Positions 10,982 through 22,665 of a DNA stretch of 64,000 bases are shown here, one piece after another. The notes beneath the pieces are model-generated. The model searched no databases and was not told the origin of the DNA. It saw only the letters and a list, made by a program, of their open reading frames with translations. This stretch comes from Callorhinus ursinus (lineage: Eukaryota; Chordata; Mammalia; Carnivora; Otariidae). Location of the stretch: the NCBI RefSeq assembly GCF_003265705.1, contig NW_020312902.1, forward strand, positions 13,316,669 to 13,380,668, in the 5' to 3' direction. Position 1 is the first letter of the stretch, and the number at the start of each line of letters is the position of its first letter. The translations under genes were made by a program, and so were the position numbers.

Positions 10982-13299
10982 AAAGTTCATGTGTGTAGTG
11001 CTTTCTTGGTATCATATCAAAAACCCAGCAAGAAGAAAAAAACAACATGGGAACTCAAAGTAAATAATATGACAGGAATGCATCTTTAAATGGTAAGAAT
11101 CAAAGACTCGATATTAATGAGCTTGGATCTCTTGAACTATTCATGCTGTTACCAACAGTCTCTTAAAATTGATCATGATAGGTGCTCCTGAAGGTGGCAA
11201 AGAGTGGAACAGTAGACATCTGTGCAGAAGCTGGGCCTATGGACAACTTCCTCCTCATGTATAATTGTAGCCTAAGGAAAACCGGTATGTGTGTGTCCAT
11301 GTGTATACATGTGAGTGTGCCTCCAACTTAAATGTGTCCACTTGTCCCTTGTATGCCAAGCAGTTGAATGACCCAATATTATAGACTATGTAACCAAGTT
11401 TACAGGGTGCCCAGAATAAAATGATCGTACTCAGCAGATCATGGCTATCAGGTAGGGCAGGAAAAGAAGGCATCTGGTTTGTGCCACTCTTAACTGCCTC
11501 CATCCCAACACCCCTTCATTCTTTCTTTCCCATTCTTTTTCTTCCCCTTGCAGTTATGTTCATTAAAAAAGGCAGTGATCAAGATTTTCTAGTCTACCTA
11601 TGTTGCCCAAGGATCCCCAATGGGCACCCCCCACCTCAGAGCCCAGAACAGTGCCCCAAATGCAGTAGTTAATCGCTCAATAAATAATTGTGGAACGGAT
11701 GAATGAGTCAACAAATGATTAAACCATGTTCCAATGTTGATGTGCTTTTGGGGAGGTATCAAGAATCAGGAAAGTACCCTAAAGATGTAAGAATTTATCA
11801 TTTTGGCTGATATTTTTTTCTTTAAAAATAGCAGGAAGGGAATGTTAGCTCCCACACATCTGTAGCCTAAATAAGAGCACAATAAAAATGCAATAATGAA
11901 AATGTTAATTGAGCTCCTGACATTTAATGCTTCAAAATGAGAAATTAAAGCCAGGCTACAGCTTGTCAAACTCCCATCAGCACCAGGGAGTACATAGCTA
12001 GCCAACTTGTTTTGACACTCAGGCTTCCAAAAATAACCCTGGGGCTCACAGCTCAGACAGTAGGTGCAAGAGGGGCAGGGAGAGGCACAGTGAGCAGCTC
12101 TGTGGAGATCTGCCTGGAATCTGGAATTCAACTCTCCAGATAGGGTTTGTGGAAGACACAGATGAAGAAAGAAAAGAGGGATGGGACAGAGAATGTCAAC
12201 TCCAATCATTTGGTGATGGTTGCCTGCTAAGAAGGATTCTGAAGCCAGATTTGGTTTCAAAAGAACAGAGCATGGTGATCAATCAGTCATGTCTACCAAG
12301 GTGGTCGAGAGCGAGAGACAGAGGCAGGAACAGAGTCACCCTTGACCTGGAATCTGCTGTCCCTGTCATGGCTTCTTAGGATCTCTCTCATCATTTTGTA
12401 CCCTCTGTAGGAGCTGGTTCTGTCAACTATCTAAGCCCCTCTTTCAAAGTTCCACCAGACTGATTTTGGAGGTGTTGTGGTGATGAGAATCCAAGGCTCA
12501 TAAGCGAAGTCTGTTTTTGGAAATATCTTCGGTCAACTGAAAGGAGACCTGAAAGAAATGCTGCTGACCACAGGAACCAGAAAGTTTGTTCCCAGAGGAA
12601 GGGACAGAAAAGCTGTATCCAGGACAGTTGGCTCTTAGAACATGGGCAGTTCCTAAGTGGCCCCATGGGGAATCTCTGATAGGAAGAATTTGGGTTCTGG
12701 TGTCAGAGAAGGAAGACTTGAAGAAAATGCCTCATTGGCAAAGTGAAACCAGGAGGCTCCCCGAAGTGGTCTCTGGTCAGGTTGGAAGATGTAGCTATTC
12801 CCCACTGATGTTCCCCACTGAAGTGGTGCAATGGCAGAGAGGAAGGAGAGACACAGAGAGGGACACAGAGTTTCTCTCACCAATGGCTTAGCTGGTAAAT
12901 CCTGGAGGTTCCACTGCCCTTTTTGGCAGCTTTAAACAATTTGTAAAAACTCCCATTTCCTCTCGGGGCTACCTTTCTTTGCTTCTTAGTTAAACACTTG
13001 TGCAAAAAAAAAGAAAAAAAAAACATAAAGAGATGGAGAGAATTCTGTAGTCCTCTGGAGTAAGAGATGCTTCTCTCACCAGCCCAGATGCCCGTTCAGA
13101 GGATTAAGGGCTCGGTGAAAAAGGAAGCAGACAGTGCACAATGCACTGCAGGGAGGGATGTGCCTCCATGGAGCTTCAGTTTCTAGGAAGCCTGGTACGG
13201 AGCCGGGGGTAGCGTGCAGCCAGCACATGAAGGGGCTCAGGACTAGTTCTGGCTGGACAGAAGAGAACTAAAGCCAGAGTGAGTGTCGGTGTGGGCCTG

Positions 13300-13480
13300 A
13301 GACCTCTTCCTCTTCCTCTTCCATCACCTCATCTGTAAACTGAGGAGAAGACTCATCACCGTTTCCACATGATAGAGCTGCCACGCAGTTGAAGCACAGA
13401 GAATGCTTTGCATACTGTAAGGCACCATGAAGACCGGAGGTCTTGACGCATAGGCTTGAAAGCACAGTGGTAAGAATATT
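13300..13480 (+). repeat. MIR
   Basis: TCACCTCATCTGTAAACTGA followed by GAGAATGCTTTGCATACTGT is the MIR core and downstream part. Confidence 0.6.
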
Positions 13481-14007
13481 TAGAACCCTGGTGTACCTGC
13501 TGGCTACAGGCAATTGTCAGACTCTCCAGACTGGAATTCCATCTGCCTTCTGAGACGGCTTCAACTGGAGTTAGAGATGGCTCCTGGCCTCCACGCAGCT
13601 CCCCCGAGACCCCACCTCAGAGTGAAGGGGAAGAGGCGGTGAGCAGCGGGAGTGGACAGGAGTGAGCCCAGGGTCACAGACACCCAGAGGCAGGTGAAAT
13701 GACAGGATGTGCAAAAGGGCCCTGGAGAGACAGGCTCCATGCCAGCCACTGAAGACATCCTTGGCTGACTTCGTAATTATTTTCCTGACAGCGAACAACC
13801 TCCCAGGGATAGCGGACAAGCATGGTAAGGAGAAGCTGGGCATGAGGAGGCATGTGCCCATGACCCATGGCTGGCTTTCTGTCGGGATCTCTTCAGCTGT
13901 GTTACATCCCTCCCAATGTCACAGGGCCATTTGTATGGCAAGGAGCCATACAAAGTTATAAGTGTTACAAAGGGGGAGAGGAAAAGGCATTAGTAAATTC
14001 TGATATT

Positions 14008-14344
14008 CAGTTGATCCTCGAACAACATGAATTTGAACTGTGTGGGTCCACTTGTGATTTTTTTTCCCAGCAAATACAGTACAGCACTGTAAATGTGTTT
14101 TCTCTTCCTCATGATTTTCTTAGTAACATTTTCTTTCCTCTAGCCTATTTGATTGTAAGAATACAGTATACAGTACATATAACATATAAAATATGTGTTA
14201 ATCGACAGTTTATATTATTGGTAAGGCTTCTGGTCAACAGTAGGTTATCAGTAGTTAAGTTTCGGGGACTCAAATGTTATATGTGGATTTTCAACTACGT
14301 GGGGATCGGCACCCTTAAGCCCCACGTTGTTCAAGGGTCAAGTG
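14008..14344. mobile_element. TcMar-Tigger DNA transposon remnant (Tigger2/MER8-like)
   Basis: The start CAGTTGATCCTCGAACAAC is near-inverted-repeat to the end GTTGTTCAAGGGTCAAGTG, and the interior matches the familiar Tigger sequence (ATACAGTATACAGTACATAT, GGTAAGGCTTCTGGTCAACA). At about 337 bp it is an internally deleted, non-autonomous copy. The expected TA target duplication is no longer intact. Confidence 0.85.
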
Positions 14345-14378
14345 TCTATGGACAAAAACCTTTCAAAAACAAATCTTT

Positions 14379-14564
14379 GGGGCGCCTGGGTGGCTCAGTT
14401 GGTTAAGCGATTGCCTTCGGCTCAGGTCATGATCCTGGAGTCCTGGGATCGAGCCCCACGTCGGGCTCCCTGCTCAGTAGGGAGTCTGCTTCTCCCTCTC
14501 CCTCTGCCTCTCCTCCTTGCTCTTGCTCTCTCTCTCTCTCAAATAAATAAAATAAAATAAAATA
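14379..14564 (+). mobile_element. Can-SINE (SINEC), full-length
   Basis: This is a complete copy with head, body, (CT)n stretch and an AAATAAATAAAATAAAAT-type tail. Target-site copies AAAAACAAATCTTT (14365-14378) and AAAAACACATCTTT (14565-14578) differ at one base. It sits 34 bp after the end of a Tigger-type element. Confidence 0.94.
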
Positions 14565-14679
14565 AAAACACATCTTTAATGTGTCCATGTTTGTTAATTT
14601 ATAAAGGCTTAACATGCGACTAATTTAGGGGCACGCAATGGTCACAGGTAAAATCTACAACTAATCCCACCTCACTATG

Positions 14680-14870
14680 CTCTGAGCACTCTGCTGGATC
14701 TTGTGGACATACTCTTCTATCTCTAAGTTTTACAAACTCCCACAAGGTAGGAAAAAAAGAAACCTGTTTTAAAAATGGGGAAAACAAAGCCCAGTGGTTG
14801 AAGAACTAAGCCAAATTCACAGGGCTAGTGTCAGAGCTCAGCTTGGAAAGCAGGACACCAGGGTTCCTGA
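14680..14870 (+). repeat. MIR
   Basis: TTTTACAAACTCCCACAAGG, AAAAATGGGGAAAACAAAGC and TCACAGGGCTAGTGTCAGAG follow MIR order. Confidence 0.6.
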
Positions 14871-15002
14871 GTATATTCATTCAGTCAGCGTAGGTCTAGT
14901 GTGTGCATATGATTTATGGATTCTGTTGAAGAAGATGTATAAATCACAGTCTTCTGATACATGAAGACCAGGGTTAAATTTCTGTAATATTACTGATGAT
15001 AA

Positions 15003-15200
15003 CAGCTAATGTGTATTGAGCATTCAATATGTCCCAGGCACTGTCCGAGCACCTTAAATCTAGTTCTTCATTTAATCCTTCAATTCTGTTATGTCAATAC
15101 TGTCAACCCCACTTTGCCAATGAAAATACTGAAGTTCAGAGTGGTTAAGTCACATAGGACAATGCCTGGCTATATAGTTGGTATATTAAATAATATTAAC
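15003..15200 (+). repeat. MIR
   Basis: CAGCTAATGTGTATTGAGCA, ATGTCCCAGGCACTGTCCGA and CCCACTTTGCCAATGAAAAT follow MIR order. One of the better-preserved MIR copies here. Confidence 0.75.
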
Positions 15201-16413
15201 TTTTATTATTGATTACTGCTTTCTTTTCTTTCTTTCTTTTTTTTTTTTTTAATTACTGTTTTCCATGTTGCTTCTATTCCAAGCCAGGGTGTCCAGCAGG
15301 CCTGGAGAAGAGGCAGAGAATGTTGCAGTCCCTGAGTTGGGAGGTCCAACCCACAAGGATTAGGGAGTGTGGGGATTACTCCCCAAGCCAGAACAGCAAC
15401 ACAGACTGCCCTCATCTCTTGCTAACCTGGACTGAAGCCTGTCCTGACGCCAGTGGTGTTCCATACGGGGATTCAATCCCTATGGGGTTGAGAGAAATGG
15501 CCTAGAATGCTTGAGAACTACTCTCGCTGCAAATCTGATCCACGTGGTCAGTCACCGATGGTGTTTCAAAGTTCCTGCAGCTGGGGGCATGGAGAAGGAA
15601 GTCGTGTCTAGGAGAGCAGTGACCCAGGAGCCAGAGGTTCGGGTTGATGAGACAAGACAGAATGTGCCATCTCAGGAAATCACTGTGACTTTATCTGCTT
15701 TCATTAGAGAAAAGCCTAACACCAGAACTCTAACTTCGGAGATTAGAAGCCTGCCTTGCTTTATGCCATCAATGTATTCCTGAAAGGTACATGTAAATCA
15801 AACGCATGCTAATCAGAGCACATTCCCCAGAGATTTTCATTTTCATTGCAGAGTTGCTTTATCTTCATTTCTGATTGATGATCACTGGACAGTGGTTCCA
15901 ACAATGCAACCTTAGGGGTTTTTTTGCCCTTTCCCCCAGGCTCTCAGCCAAGTGGTTAATCATGTGTAAACAAACCTTTACATGCACCAGAGACCTCCTG
16001 ATTAAAAACAGCTCTGGGGTGAAAGCCTTTGCAAAGAATCCTCTGTGTAAAGAGAAAATTGCCCCAACTTATATTTGGTGAGCTAGCAAGTTCATATATC
16101 AAAGGTGTCTTAAAGTGAGAATTCCCTACGACAAACAAGCTTTCTGATCAGTTTACTTTGAGAGGAACTCTGGCCTCTTGCTAAGCACAGGGGACAGCTC
16201 TGTGACTGTGTGGGATGCGCAGTAACCTAGAAGTTACAAGTGTCTGGAGCTCTTTTCCTGGGTCACGAGACTGGCCCTGGGATTCCATGACCCTGCCTAT
16301 TTTCTGGGGGGGAGTGCCCATCACTTTCACCCAATGTTCAAATGAGTCCAAAGAGGTGATAAATATTCCAAAAGCTGTCAGGGAGGAAGAAGCACAGGGA
16401 ATGTCTTTCTTAC

Positions 16414-16516
16414 CTGTAGCCACCACAAGTCCCGGGGCTGTCTCCTTGCTAGAAATTCTTCCTGAGGAATATGGATTTTCAGAGATCTGCAAGTGCAGGT
16501 GTAAGGAGCAGAAGGG
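16414..16516 (-). CDS. SORCS3: SORCS3 coding exon, fourth in window (34 codons + 1 nt)
   Basis: This 103-nt exon starts in phase 0 and ends after the first base of a Gly codon. It encodes PFCSLHLHLQISENPYSSGR then ISSKETAPGLVVAT. The acceptor is CCATTTTAG|CCC and the donor is ACAG|GTAAGA, a strong match. An alternative AG, in TTGCAG just before ISENPY, would remove ten codons in frame (PFCSLHLHLQ). The upstream AG is chosen because the family protein, as remembered, contains PFCSLHLHLQ. The segment is a luminal loop and blade of the VPS10 domain. Remembered human SORCS3 has Leu where this exon has Ile in LQISEN. Confidence 0.95.
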
Positions 16517-18052
16517 CTAAAATGGAGAAGAAAACAGCTTCGTTCCGGCAAACTTCTGACACACACCCCTGCCCCACCAGAGATGAGGCTTCCAGAAACA
16601 GTCTCACACTAAGATTTGGGCAGGAGACATTTCTGCCTGAGGCAGCTAGTATGCTCACATCAGAAGCTGCCCCCATCACAACTGTAGGCCTCCCCTCCCT
16701 TCCTCATACCTGCCCCATCCCTCAAGGTCCAGTCCATGGTCAGCCTTAGGAAGCCTCCCTGACCATTCCTTCCCACAGAATGATCCTGACCTTCCCCTGT
16801 TTCTGATCTTGACCATCACATCCTGCTTTTTAGAGCTGTAGGCGGCCACTGGGAGGGATGAAGCGGGGAAGCTAAGTAAAGCAGTGTCCAGGCCCTCTAC
16901 CCCCTTCTTCAACCAGATTGTTTCTGTTTCTCCTTCACATTATTTGACTCCTGTTTATAATGTTACTTGAATTTTACCTAAAATGTTTGAAGACACTGTC
17001 TAAAACTAATAGAAATTTATTTACTCATTTATCCTTTTTTAGGTGTTCTTAAAAAGGATGAGGGATTTATAGATAGGTATTCTATATAATAAATAAAAAC
17101 AAGAGAATGATGAAATTGGAGAAAGAAGAAAATTAGGTTAGGAAAATAAGATAAAGCCATGGGTAAGGCCTAGGAAAAAAGAAAATTCACACTATGACCA
17201 GCTCCTAGGTGGGTGCGCATTTGGCTCTGATCTGCCTGGAACCCCAGCTGAAAAGAGGGGGTTAGATTGAAATCTACAAAAAAAAAAAAAAAGGAAAGGC
17301 CCTGTCCGCCCCCATATCCTCAGTTTTTAACATAATGTCTACAATGTGGAAAGTTGGTAATAAATCTTTTTAACAATGGCAAAAGGCAACTTTTTGCTAA
17401 GAGAGAAACATAACCATTTCCGAGGCCTTGAAGAGTTTCTCACATAGGTCCTTTCTAAGACAGCACAGAGGGTTCATGAACTTCACTGTTAATGATCTGC
17501 CTTCCCTCCCCACCTATAGTTCACACACCTGAGGGCAGAGAAAACTTCTTATGCATCATGTCCTCCAGAGTGCCTACCTCAATATTCCATACACCTGGCA
17601 CTCCCTGGGAATGCTGACAGAGTAACCACCGTCCCATGTGGACACACCATCCTGATCTCTCCTGGGCTGGCAAGGCAACTTTTGCTTACCTTGACATCTA
17701 TCAAGCACTTATCAAACTGAATCATATCAGTATCAGTTAGCAGGGGTGTTTCTACTCCTGAGCCCTGTCTGGGACTCTGGAATGCAGGCACTGTCTCTTA
17801 AACATGTTTTTATCTTACTAAGAGTTGGAGCACATAGTGTATTCTCAGTACATGCCTGTGAGTTTCAACTGAGCTTTCCATCCAAGTGGTATGGCAATCT
17901 GAGCCTGGAGATCAACGCCCTGAGGGTTGTGGGAAATGCCTGCCCAGCACCAGCCAAGTTCCTAAGACCCCTTGCTGGAAGAAAGCCCCTGATGGGACAT
18001 CCCCAGGTGACCAGCTTGCCCTGTGGACTTCATGTGAGATGGGGTGACTGAC
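16517..18052 (-). other. SORCS3: SORCS3 short intron between third and fourth visible exons
   Basis: This 1536-bp GT-AG intron is the shortest in the window. A probable L2 3' fragment lies at about 16690-16850 on the plus strand. A poly-A run of about 14 bases lies near 17279. I recognised nothing in the rest. Confidence 0.8.
16690..16850 (+). repeat. L2 LINE fragment
   Basis: TCAAGGTCCAGTCCATGGTC and AGGAAGCCTCCCTGACCATT match the L2 segment just upstream of its 3' end. Confidence 0.6.
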
Positions 18053-18199
18053 CAGCAAGCAGTGTACTGGACTTCCACGCAGGTCCACATCTGGGGCTTG
18101 AAGTAGGCGCCAGTCTCTGCCCTTGTTGTAAGTGATATACGTCTTCACCTGGTCATCCACCTTCTTGTTTGCCAAGAATATCCCTTTGATACCTGCTAC
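18053..18199 (-). CDS. SORCS3: SORCS3 coding exon, third in window (49 codons)
   Basis: This 147-nt exon starts and ends at codon boundaries. It encodes VAGIKGIFLANKKVDDQVKT through GSPVHCLL. The acceptor is TTTTTCCTAG|GTA. The donor is CTG|GTCAGT, a weaker match to consensus than the other donors here because +3 is C. TYNKGRDW fits the Asp-box pattern (S/T-x-D/N-x-G-x-x-W), the turn motif that repeats around the sortilin-type ten-bladed propeller. The Cys near the end lies five residues before a Cys in the next exon (CLLPFC across the junction), so the two could form a loop disulfide; that pairing is inference. The following intron is only 1536 bp. Confidence 0.95.
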
Positions 18200-20389
18200 C
18201 TAGGAAAAAGGGCAAGAGATGGAGAACCATGTTGGGCCAAATGCTGATAATCTTGGAGAAGCCCTGGGAGAAGCCCCAGCGCTTTCCACAGGGTGTTGGG
18301 GGTATAAAAGAAGAGAAGAGGAGGAACATGGTGAGAAATGCCATATACCATGTGGTCTTTGGGAGAAGTTTAAGTTCATCTCTGCACCCTCTACCACCTG
18401 CCCCTGACCCAGATGTCCCACTGCCCTTTTACCCATCTGCTTTTTCCCACTTTATATGTTTCTGCATTCTGTTCATAGGATCTTATCCTTGATTAACTAT
18501 TAACCTTCCCTCTTGAGGTGGCAGTGGTGGGGATAACAACCGAAGGAGTTACCCCTTCTGTGGAATATGTACTTTGGCTCAGGAGGAGCTTGTAGGAAGA
18601 TTTTGAAAGCATTAAGGTATAGTCCTTAAGGCTGGAAGTTTAGCCTCCTGATTAGTAGTGAGGCAGATATTTTCAGGCAGACAACCCAGCTTGGTGACCT
18701 GGCATCCATCTTTGTGTGATCCTGCATAACTTCCATGTCACCTTTGGGTCTCAGCCAATGGTCACTTTGAAATAGACAAAATCAACTCTGCCCTTCCTCT
18801 TTTTCCTCAGCTGGCTAAGCATGGATACATGAGAAAATGCAGAGCACTCTTGCCAGAGTTCCTGATCTACTGGAATTTGCATACCCTTGATATTAAGAAG
18901 GGAGAAGATCATCGCCACAAAACAAGAAGCTAGAGAATTAAAAGAAATTTATGATTCAGAAGTGTTCTAGAGTAAGTCAGATTCAACTCAAACTTTTATT
19001 CCTTCCACGTCTACATTTTGGGCAATAAGAACAGATATTCTGAATGACAACAGTACCTCAAAGAAAGATTCCCTAACTTCCTGTACAATCTCAGCATGTT
19101 CCAAAGCCAAAAGGCAAGTCAACTCATTTAAATGTATATAAACATGAAGTTGAATGACAGGTTTTCTGGAAAGAGATATCTCAGAATTTTAAGTGTATTT
19201 ATTCCCCATTCTTTGAGGATCATGGTTAACTGAGAGAATACTAGGGGGAAAGAATTTTATAGAAGTGAGCTCTTTTATTTTTTTTAATGACATAATTTAG
19301 TGGATGAAATAAGAAGTTTGTTTTTGTTTTTGCTTTTGTTTTTCTTAAGTAATCTGACTGCCCTTGAAAAAGAATGCCAACGCAGATAAAAACAAACAAA
19401 AAATGGACAAAGAATGTCAAGAGGAGAACAGAATTTATCTGGGAAGGACACCACCAGGGGAATTTGACAAATGGCCAACAAAGAAATGATTAAATTCCTA
19501 ACTTGAACAGAGGGTGGGTACGGACAGAAGCCAAGGTGGGGGGAGGGGCACTGGTGTCAGAGTTCTGTCCTTACCGGACAAACCCTCCCTGCCCCAGCTG
19601 CTTAAAGTCAGTGCCATTTTGGGAAGACTGCCATCTTCTATGCTCATCTAGAGGCTCTGAGGCTCTCCTATCACCTCAGTCTTTATTAAAAACCAACTGC
19701 AAAAGTGTTTCTCTTAAACCTGACTACCAATTATTCCTCACAGAGAATGGATAGAACCATCTGTATGATGGAGGCCTTTTGGTATTTTCTTCAGCCATGG
19801 AGCTGGTACTTTTTCTGTTGGACCACCAGATGATGATTCTAGAGAATGCTCTCCTATAAGCCAGCTGGTCCCCTCCAACATGTGCCCAGGGCCTTGGTGT
19901 CTACCTCCCTGGAGAAATTTACAAGTCCGACTTAGATTTTGGAGCCTGTTCCTGTGGGGCTCTTGTCACCCCCATCCACTGCCTCCTAGCTGGATGCATC
20001 ACAGCATCAATTACTAGCCATTCAGTTGCCTCTTGGGTTCTTCTGGATGAGTGTCTTTGGCAAACGGAATGGTCACTACCACATTTTCTCACTGAGCACC
20101 ACACCACTCAGATGGGCATTTTTCGTATTCCCTACATATTCTGAGAGCAGAATCTGGAGAGTGGGGTCTGAAAAGACACAGGAAAGCCATCTGCAGCTCT
20201 GAAGGACTTTCTCCTATAGTCAAATATGAGCCATCTCCCTCCAGTCCGAAAGAACCAGAACACTTCTGATTTTTATTTGGATTGTTCAAAACCCTTACAT
20301 TATTACTGAATTGCTTCTTGGCTCTAAATCGTGTATAAATAGGCTATAAGTTTACAGGGCACTTTGCTTCTGTGTGCCCTAGGCCAACA

Positions 20390-20545
20390 GCTTTCAAACT
20401 TCTTGACTGCAACCCCAGTACAAAATGCATGTATGCTACAGCCTAGGACTCATACCCATGTACACATGCATGTGTGCACATGTAGGCACATGTATGTCTC
20501 TGATGCAAAAGTATCATGAAACACTACTGAGCCTCACTACACACG
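20390..20545. mobile_element. Possible DNA-transposon remnant
   Basis: AGCTTTCAAACTTCTTGACTG followed by CA/TG-rich sequence and AAAGTATCATGAAACACTAC resembles a MER-type mammalian DNA transposon half. The assignment is uncertain. Confidence 0.35.
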
Positions 20546-21174
20546 ATATAAAGGAATGAGAGAATGAGACACCCATTTTAACTCTTCCACCCAAGGAGGT
20601 ACTTGGCATCTGATAAACTCTGACCATGTTTCCTCCCACTGTTGTTTAAAATCAGAAGCATGGCTTGCAGCTGCCGGCCCCAGAGTTCAAAGAGAAGGGC
20701 ACCAGCTTGGGATGGTGCCCACAGAAGATGGTAGTACAAGTACAGGCTTGTGTGGCCCATTTTCCTTCTGGAAATCAATTTGAGGTATGAAGGGGAACTG
20801 ACAGCAGCTTCTTGGCAGAGCACTGAGTCCAGGTGGTATGGGCATCTGTTTCTCACCTCCCTGGGCCCTTAGGACAAGGAAACCAGGGCTCTGCTGAGAA
20901 AAGCAATTACCATGGTCTGCCTTGGGCTGTCCCTAGAGTGGAACTGGTGGTGAGGGGCTGATGAAGGTAAGGCGGGGAAATATGTGCCTGTGGAGTCTAT
21001 AAGCAGCTGTCCATCTGGCCAAAGATGGGTCACTCAAGTTCATGATAAAGCAAGGGTGGGGAGCAGGCACAAGGGACAGGGAAAGCAAGGGAACATCAAT
21101 AAGATGGGCAAAGAAAGCAGAACACTTAAGATGACTCAGAGAGTCTCATTTTATCCATCCTGGTGAGTTCCACA

Positions 21175-21940
21175 TAGTCATTAGGAAATTCAAATTAAAC
21201 TCACACTAAGGTACCACTAGGCTCCTTTCACAGTGGCCACACACACACACACACACACACCTGATAATGCCAAGTGTCAGTGAAGATGTGAAGCAACCAG
21301 AACTCTTACATCTCAGGTGGGGATGCAAAATGAGAATACCACTTTAGAAACAGCTTGGTGGCTTTTTATAATCATAGTCTACCACATTCAACCCAGCAAT
21401 CCTACCCCTAGGTATTTACCCATGAGAAAGAAAAACTTCTGTTTACATGAATGTTCATAGAGGTTTTATTCATTACCACACAGAACTGGAAACAACTTTA
21501 ATGTCTTTCAACTGGTGAATGAATAAACAAACCAGGGCACATCCACATAATGGAATACTATTTGGAAATTAAAAAAAAAAAAGGAACGTCTACTGATATT
21601 CAACAACATGGGTGATTCTCAAATGGATGATTCTAAGTAAAAGAAGCCAAACTCAAAAGACTATCTACTGTATAATTCCAATCACATGAAAACCCATAAA
21701 AGGCAAAACAGGAGAGAGAAAGAAATCAGACTGGTCTGCCAGTGATTTGGGGTGGGAAAATGGTTGGCTACAAAAAAGCCATCAAGGAAGTATTTTGGGG
21801 TGACAGTTCTCTATCTTGATTATGGTGGTAGTTATACAGCTGCATACCCCTATCAAAACTCACAGAACTGCAAACCAAAATGGGTAAGTTTTACTATACA
21901 TAAATTAGGCCTCAATAAAAAAAGTAAATAAATGTGAAAA
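21175..21940 (+). mobile_element. Old L1 3' end fragment
   Basis: The order of segments matches the 3' part of an old L1: GGAAATTCAAATTAAACTC, then AACCCAGCAATCCTACCCCT, GAAACAACTTTAATGTCTTT, ATAATGGAATACTATTTGGA, and an end GGCCTCAATAAAAAA. A (CA)n tract lies inside it. It is plus strand, antisense to SORCS3, and diverged. Confidence 0.88.
21238..21261. repeat. (CA)n microsatellite inside an L1
   Basis: About twelve perfect CA units within the old L1 3' end. Confidence 0.95.
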
Positions 21941-22004
21941 AAATGCATGTGGGAAGAGCCTGGCCTTTTTATTCAAATATACATGGACTGGTTCAAACAT
22001 AGCT

Positions 22005-22100
22005 CTACCATTTTACTATCTGTGTGATCTGAGCCAAGTTACTAAATTGTCTGCACCTCTGTACTCTCATAGGCACCAGGGGGGATGATACCTACCACAA
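22005..22100 (+). repeat. MIR fragment
   Basis: TTTACTATCTGTGTGATCTG and CAAGTTACTAAATTGTCTGC are the MIR core. A short piece ending before the (GATA)n tract. Confidence 0.6.
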
Positions 22101-22114
22101 AGAGATATGGCAAT

Positions 22115-22170
<56 letters not shown>

Positions 22171-22171
22171 T
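22115..22171. repeat. (GATA)n microsatellite
   Basis: About fourteen uninterrupted GATA units, long enough to be polymorphic. It lies between a MIR fragment and a hAT element. Confidence 0.97.
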
Positions 22172-22186
22172 AATTTAGGGTTATGC

Positions 22187-22665
22187 AAACCAATACTATG
22201 GCCACTAGCCACATATGGTTACTGAGCACTTGAAATGTGGCCAGTAGGACTAAGGAGTTGAAGTTTACCTGTATTTTATTTGAAACAATCTGAACTTCAA
22301 CTTAAAAACCAACACCCAATTCTGTTATTGGCAAACTTTTAAGTGTGTTTAGAATAACTTGGGTATGTGACTCTACTTTTCCGACTGCACATTTTATGAA
22401 ATGTGAATACTGATCAAGTATCTCTGATGAAAATTTAGCATATGAATTGAGATATGGGGGAAGTGTAAAATACACCCAGAATTTTGGAGATTTAGTATGG
22501 AAAAATATAAAATATCTCATTAGTAATCTTTCAAATGGTGCACATACTAAAATGATAATATTTTAGGTATTTTGGTTAAATAAAATATATTATTATAATT
22601 AACTTCACCTGTTTGTTTTACTTTAAAAAATGTGGGTGGTAGAACATTTAGAAGTGCATCTGTAG
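22187..22665. mobile_element. hAT-type DNA transposon remnant, longer copy
   Basis: It opens with CACTAGCCACATATGGTTAC and GAGCACTTGAAATGTGGCC and ends with sequence like AACTTCACCTGTTTGTTTTA. It appears to share a terminal module with the element at 9963 but is longer, so it is a related, less deleted form. It lies directly after the (GATA)n tract. Confidence 0.65.

Larger units (their letters stand above)
10743..16413 (-). other. SORCS3: SORCS3 intron between fourth and fifth visible exons
   Basis: This is a 5671-bp GT-AG intron. It contains a SINEC about 100 bp upstream of the acceptor (10843), a Tigger-type DNA element (14008-14344) with another SINEC just after it, and MIR-like stretches at about 13300-13480, 14680-14870 and 15003-15200. 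A pyrimidine and poly-T tract lies at about 15218-15251. I saw nothing recognisable in 11000-13250 or in 15260-16400 outside short low-complexity runs. Confidence 0.75.

Noticed and set aside
11766..12260. 164-codon open frame on the same strand as SORCS3
   Set aside because: It lies in an intron, matches no part of SORCS3 or any protein I know, and its tail is low-complexity.
13867..14406. 179-codon plus-strand open frame
   Set aside because: It runs through a Tigger-type transposon and into a SINEC, has no recognisable domain, and lies antisense in an intron.
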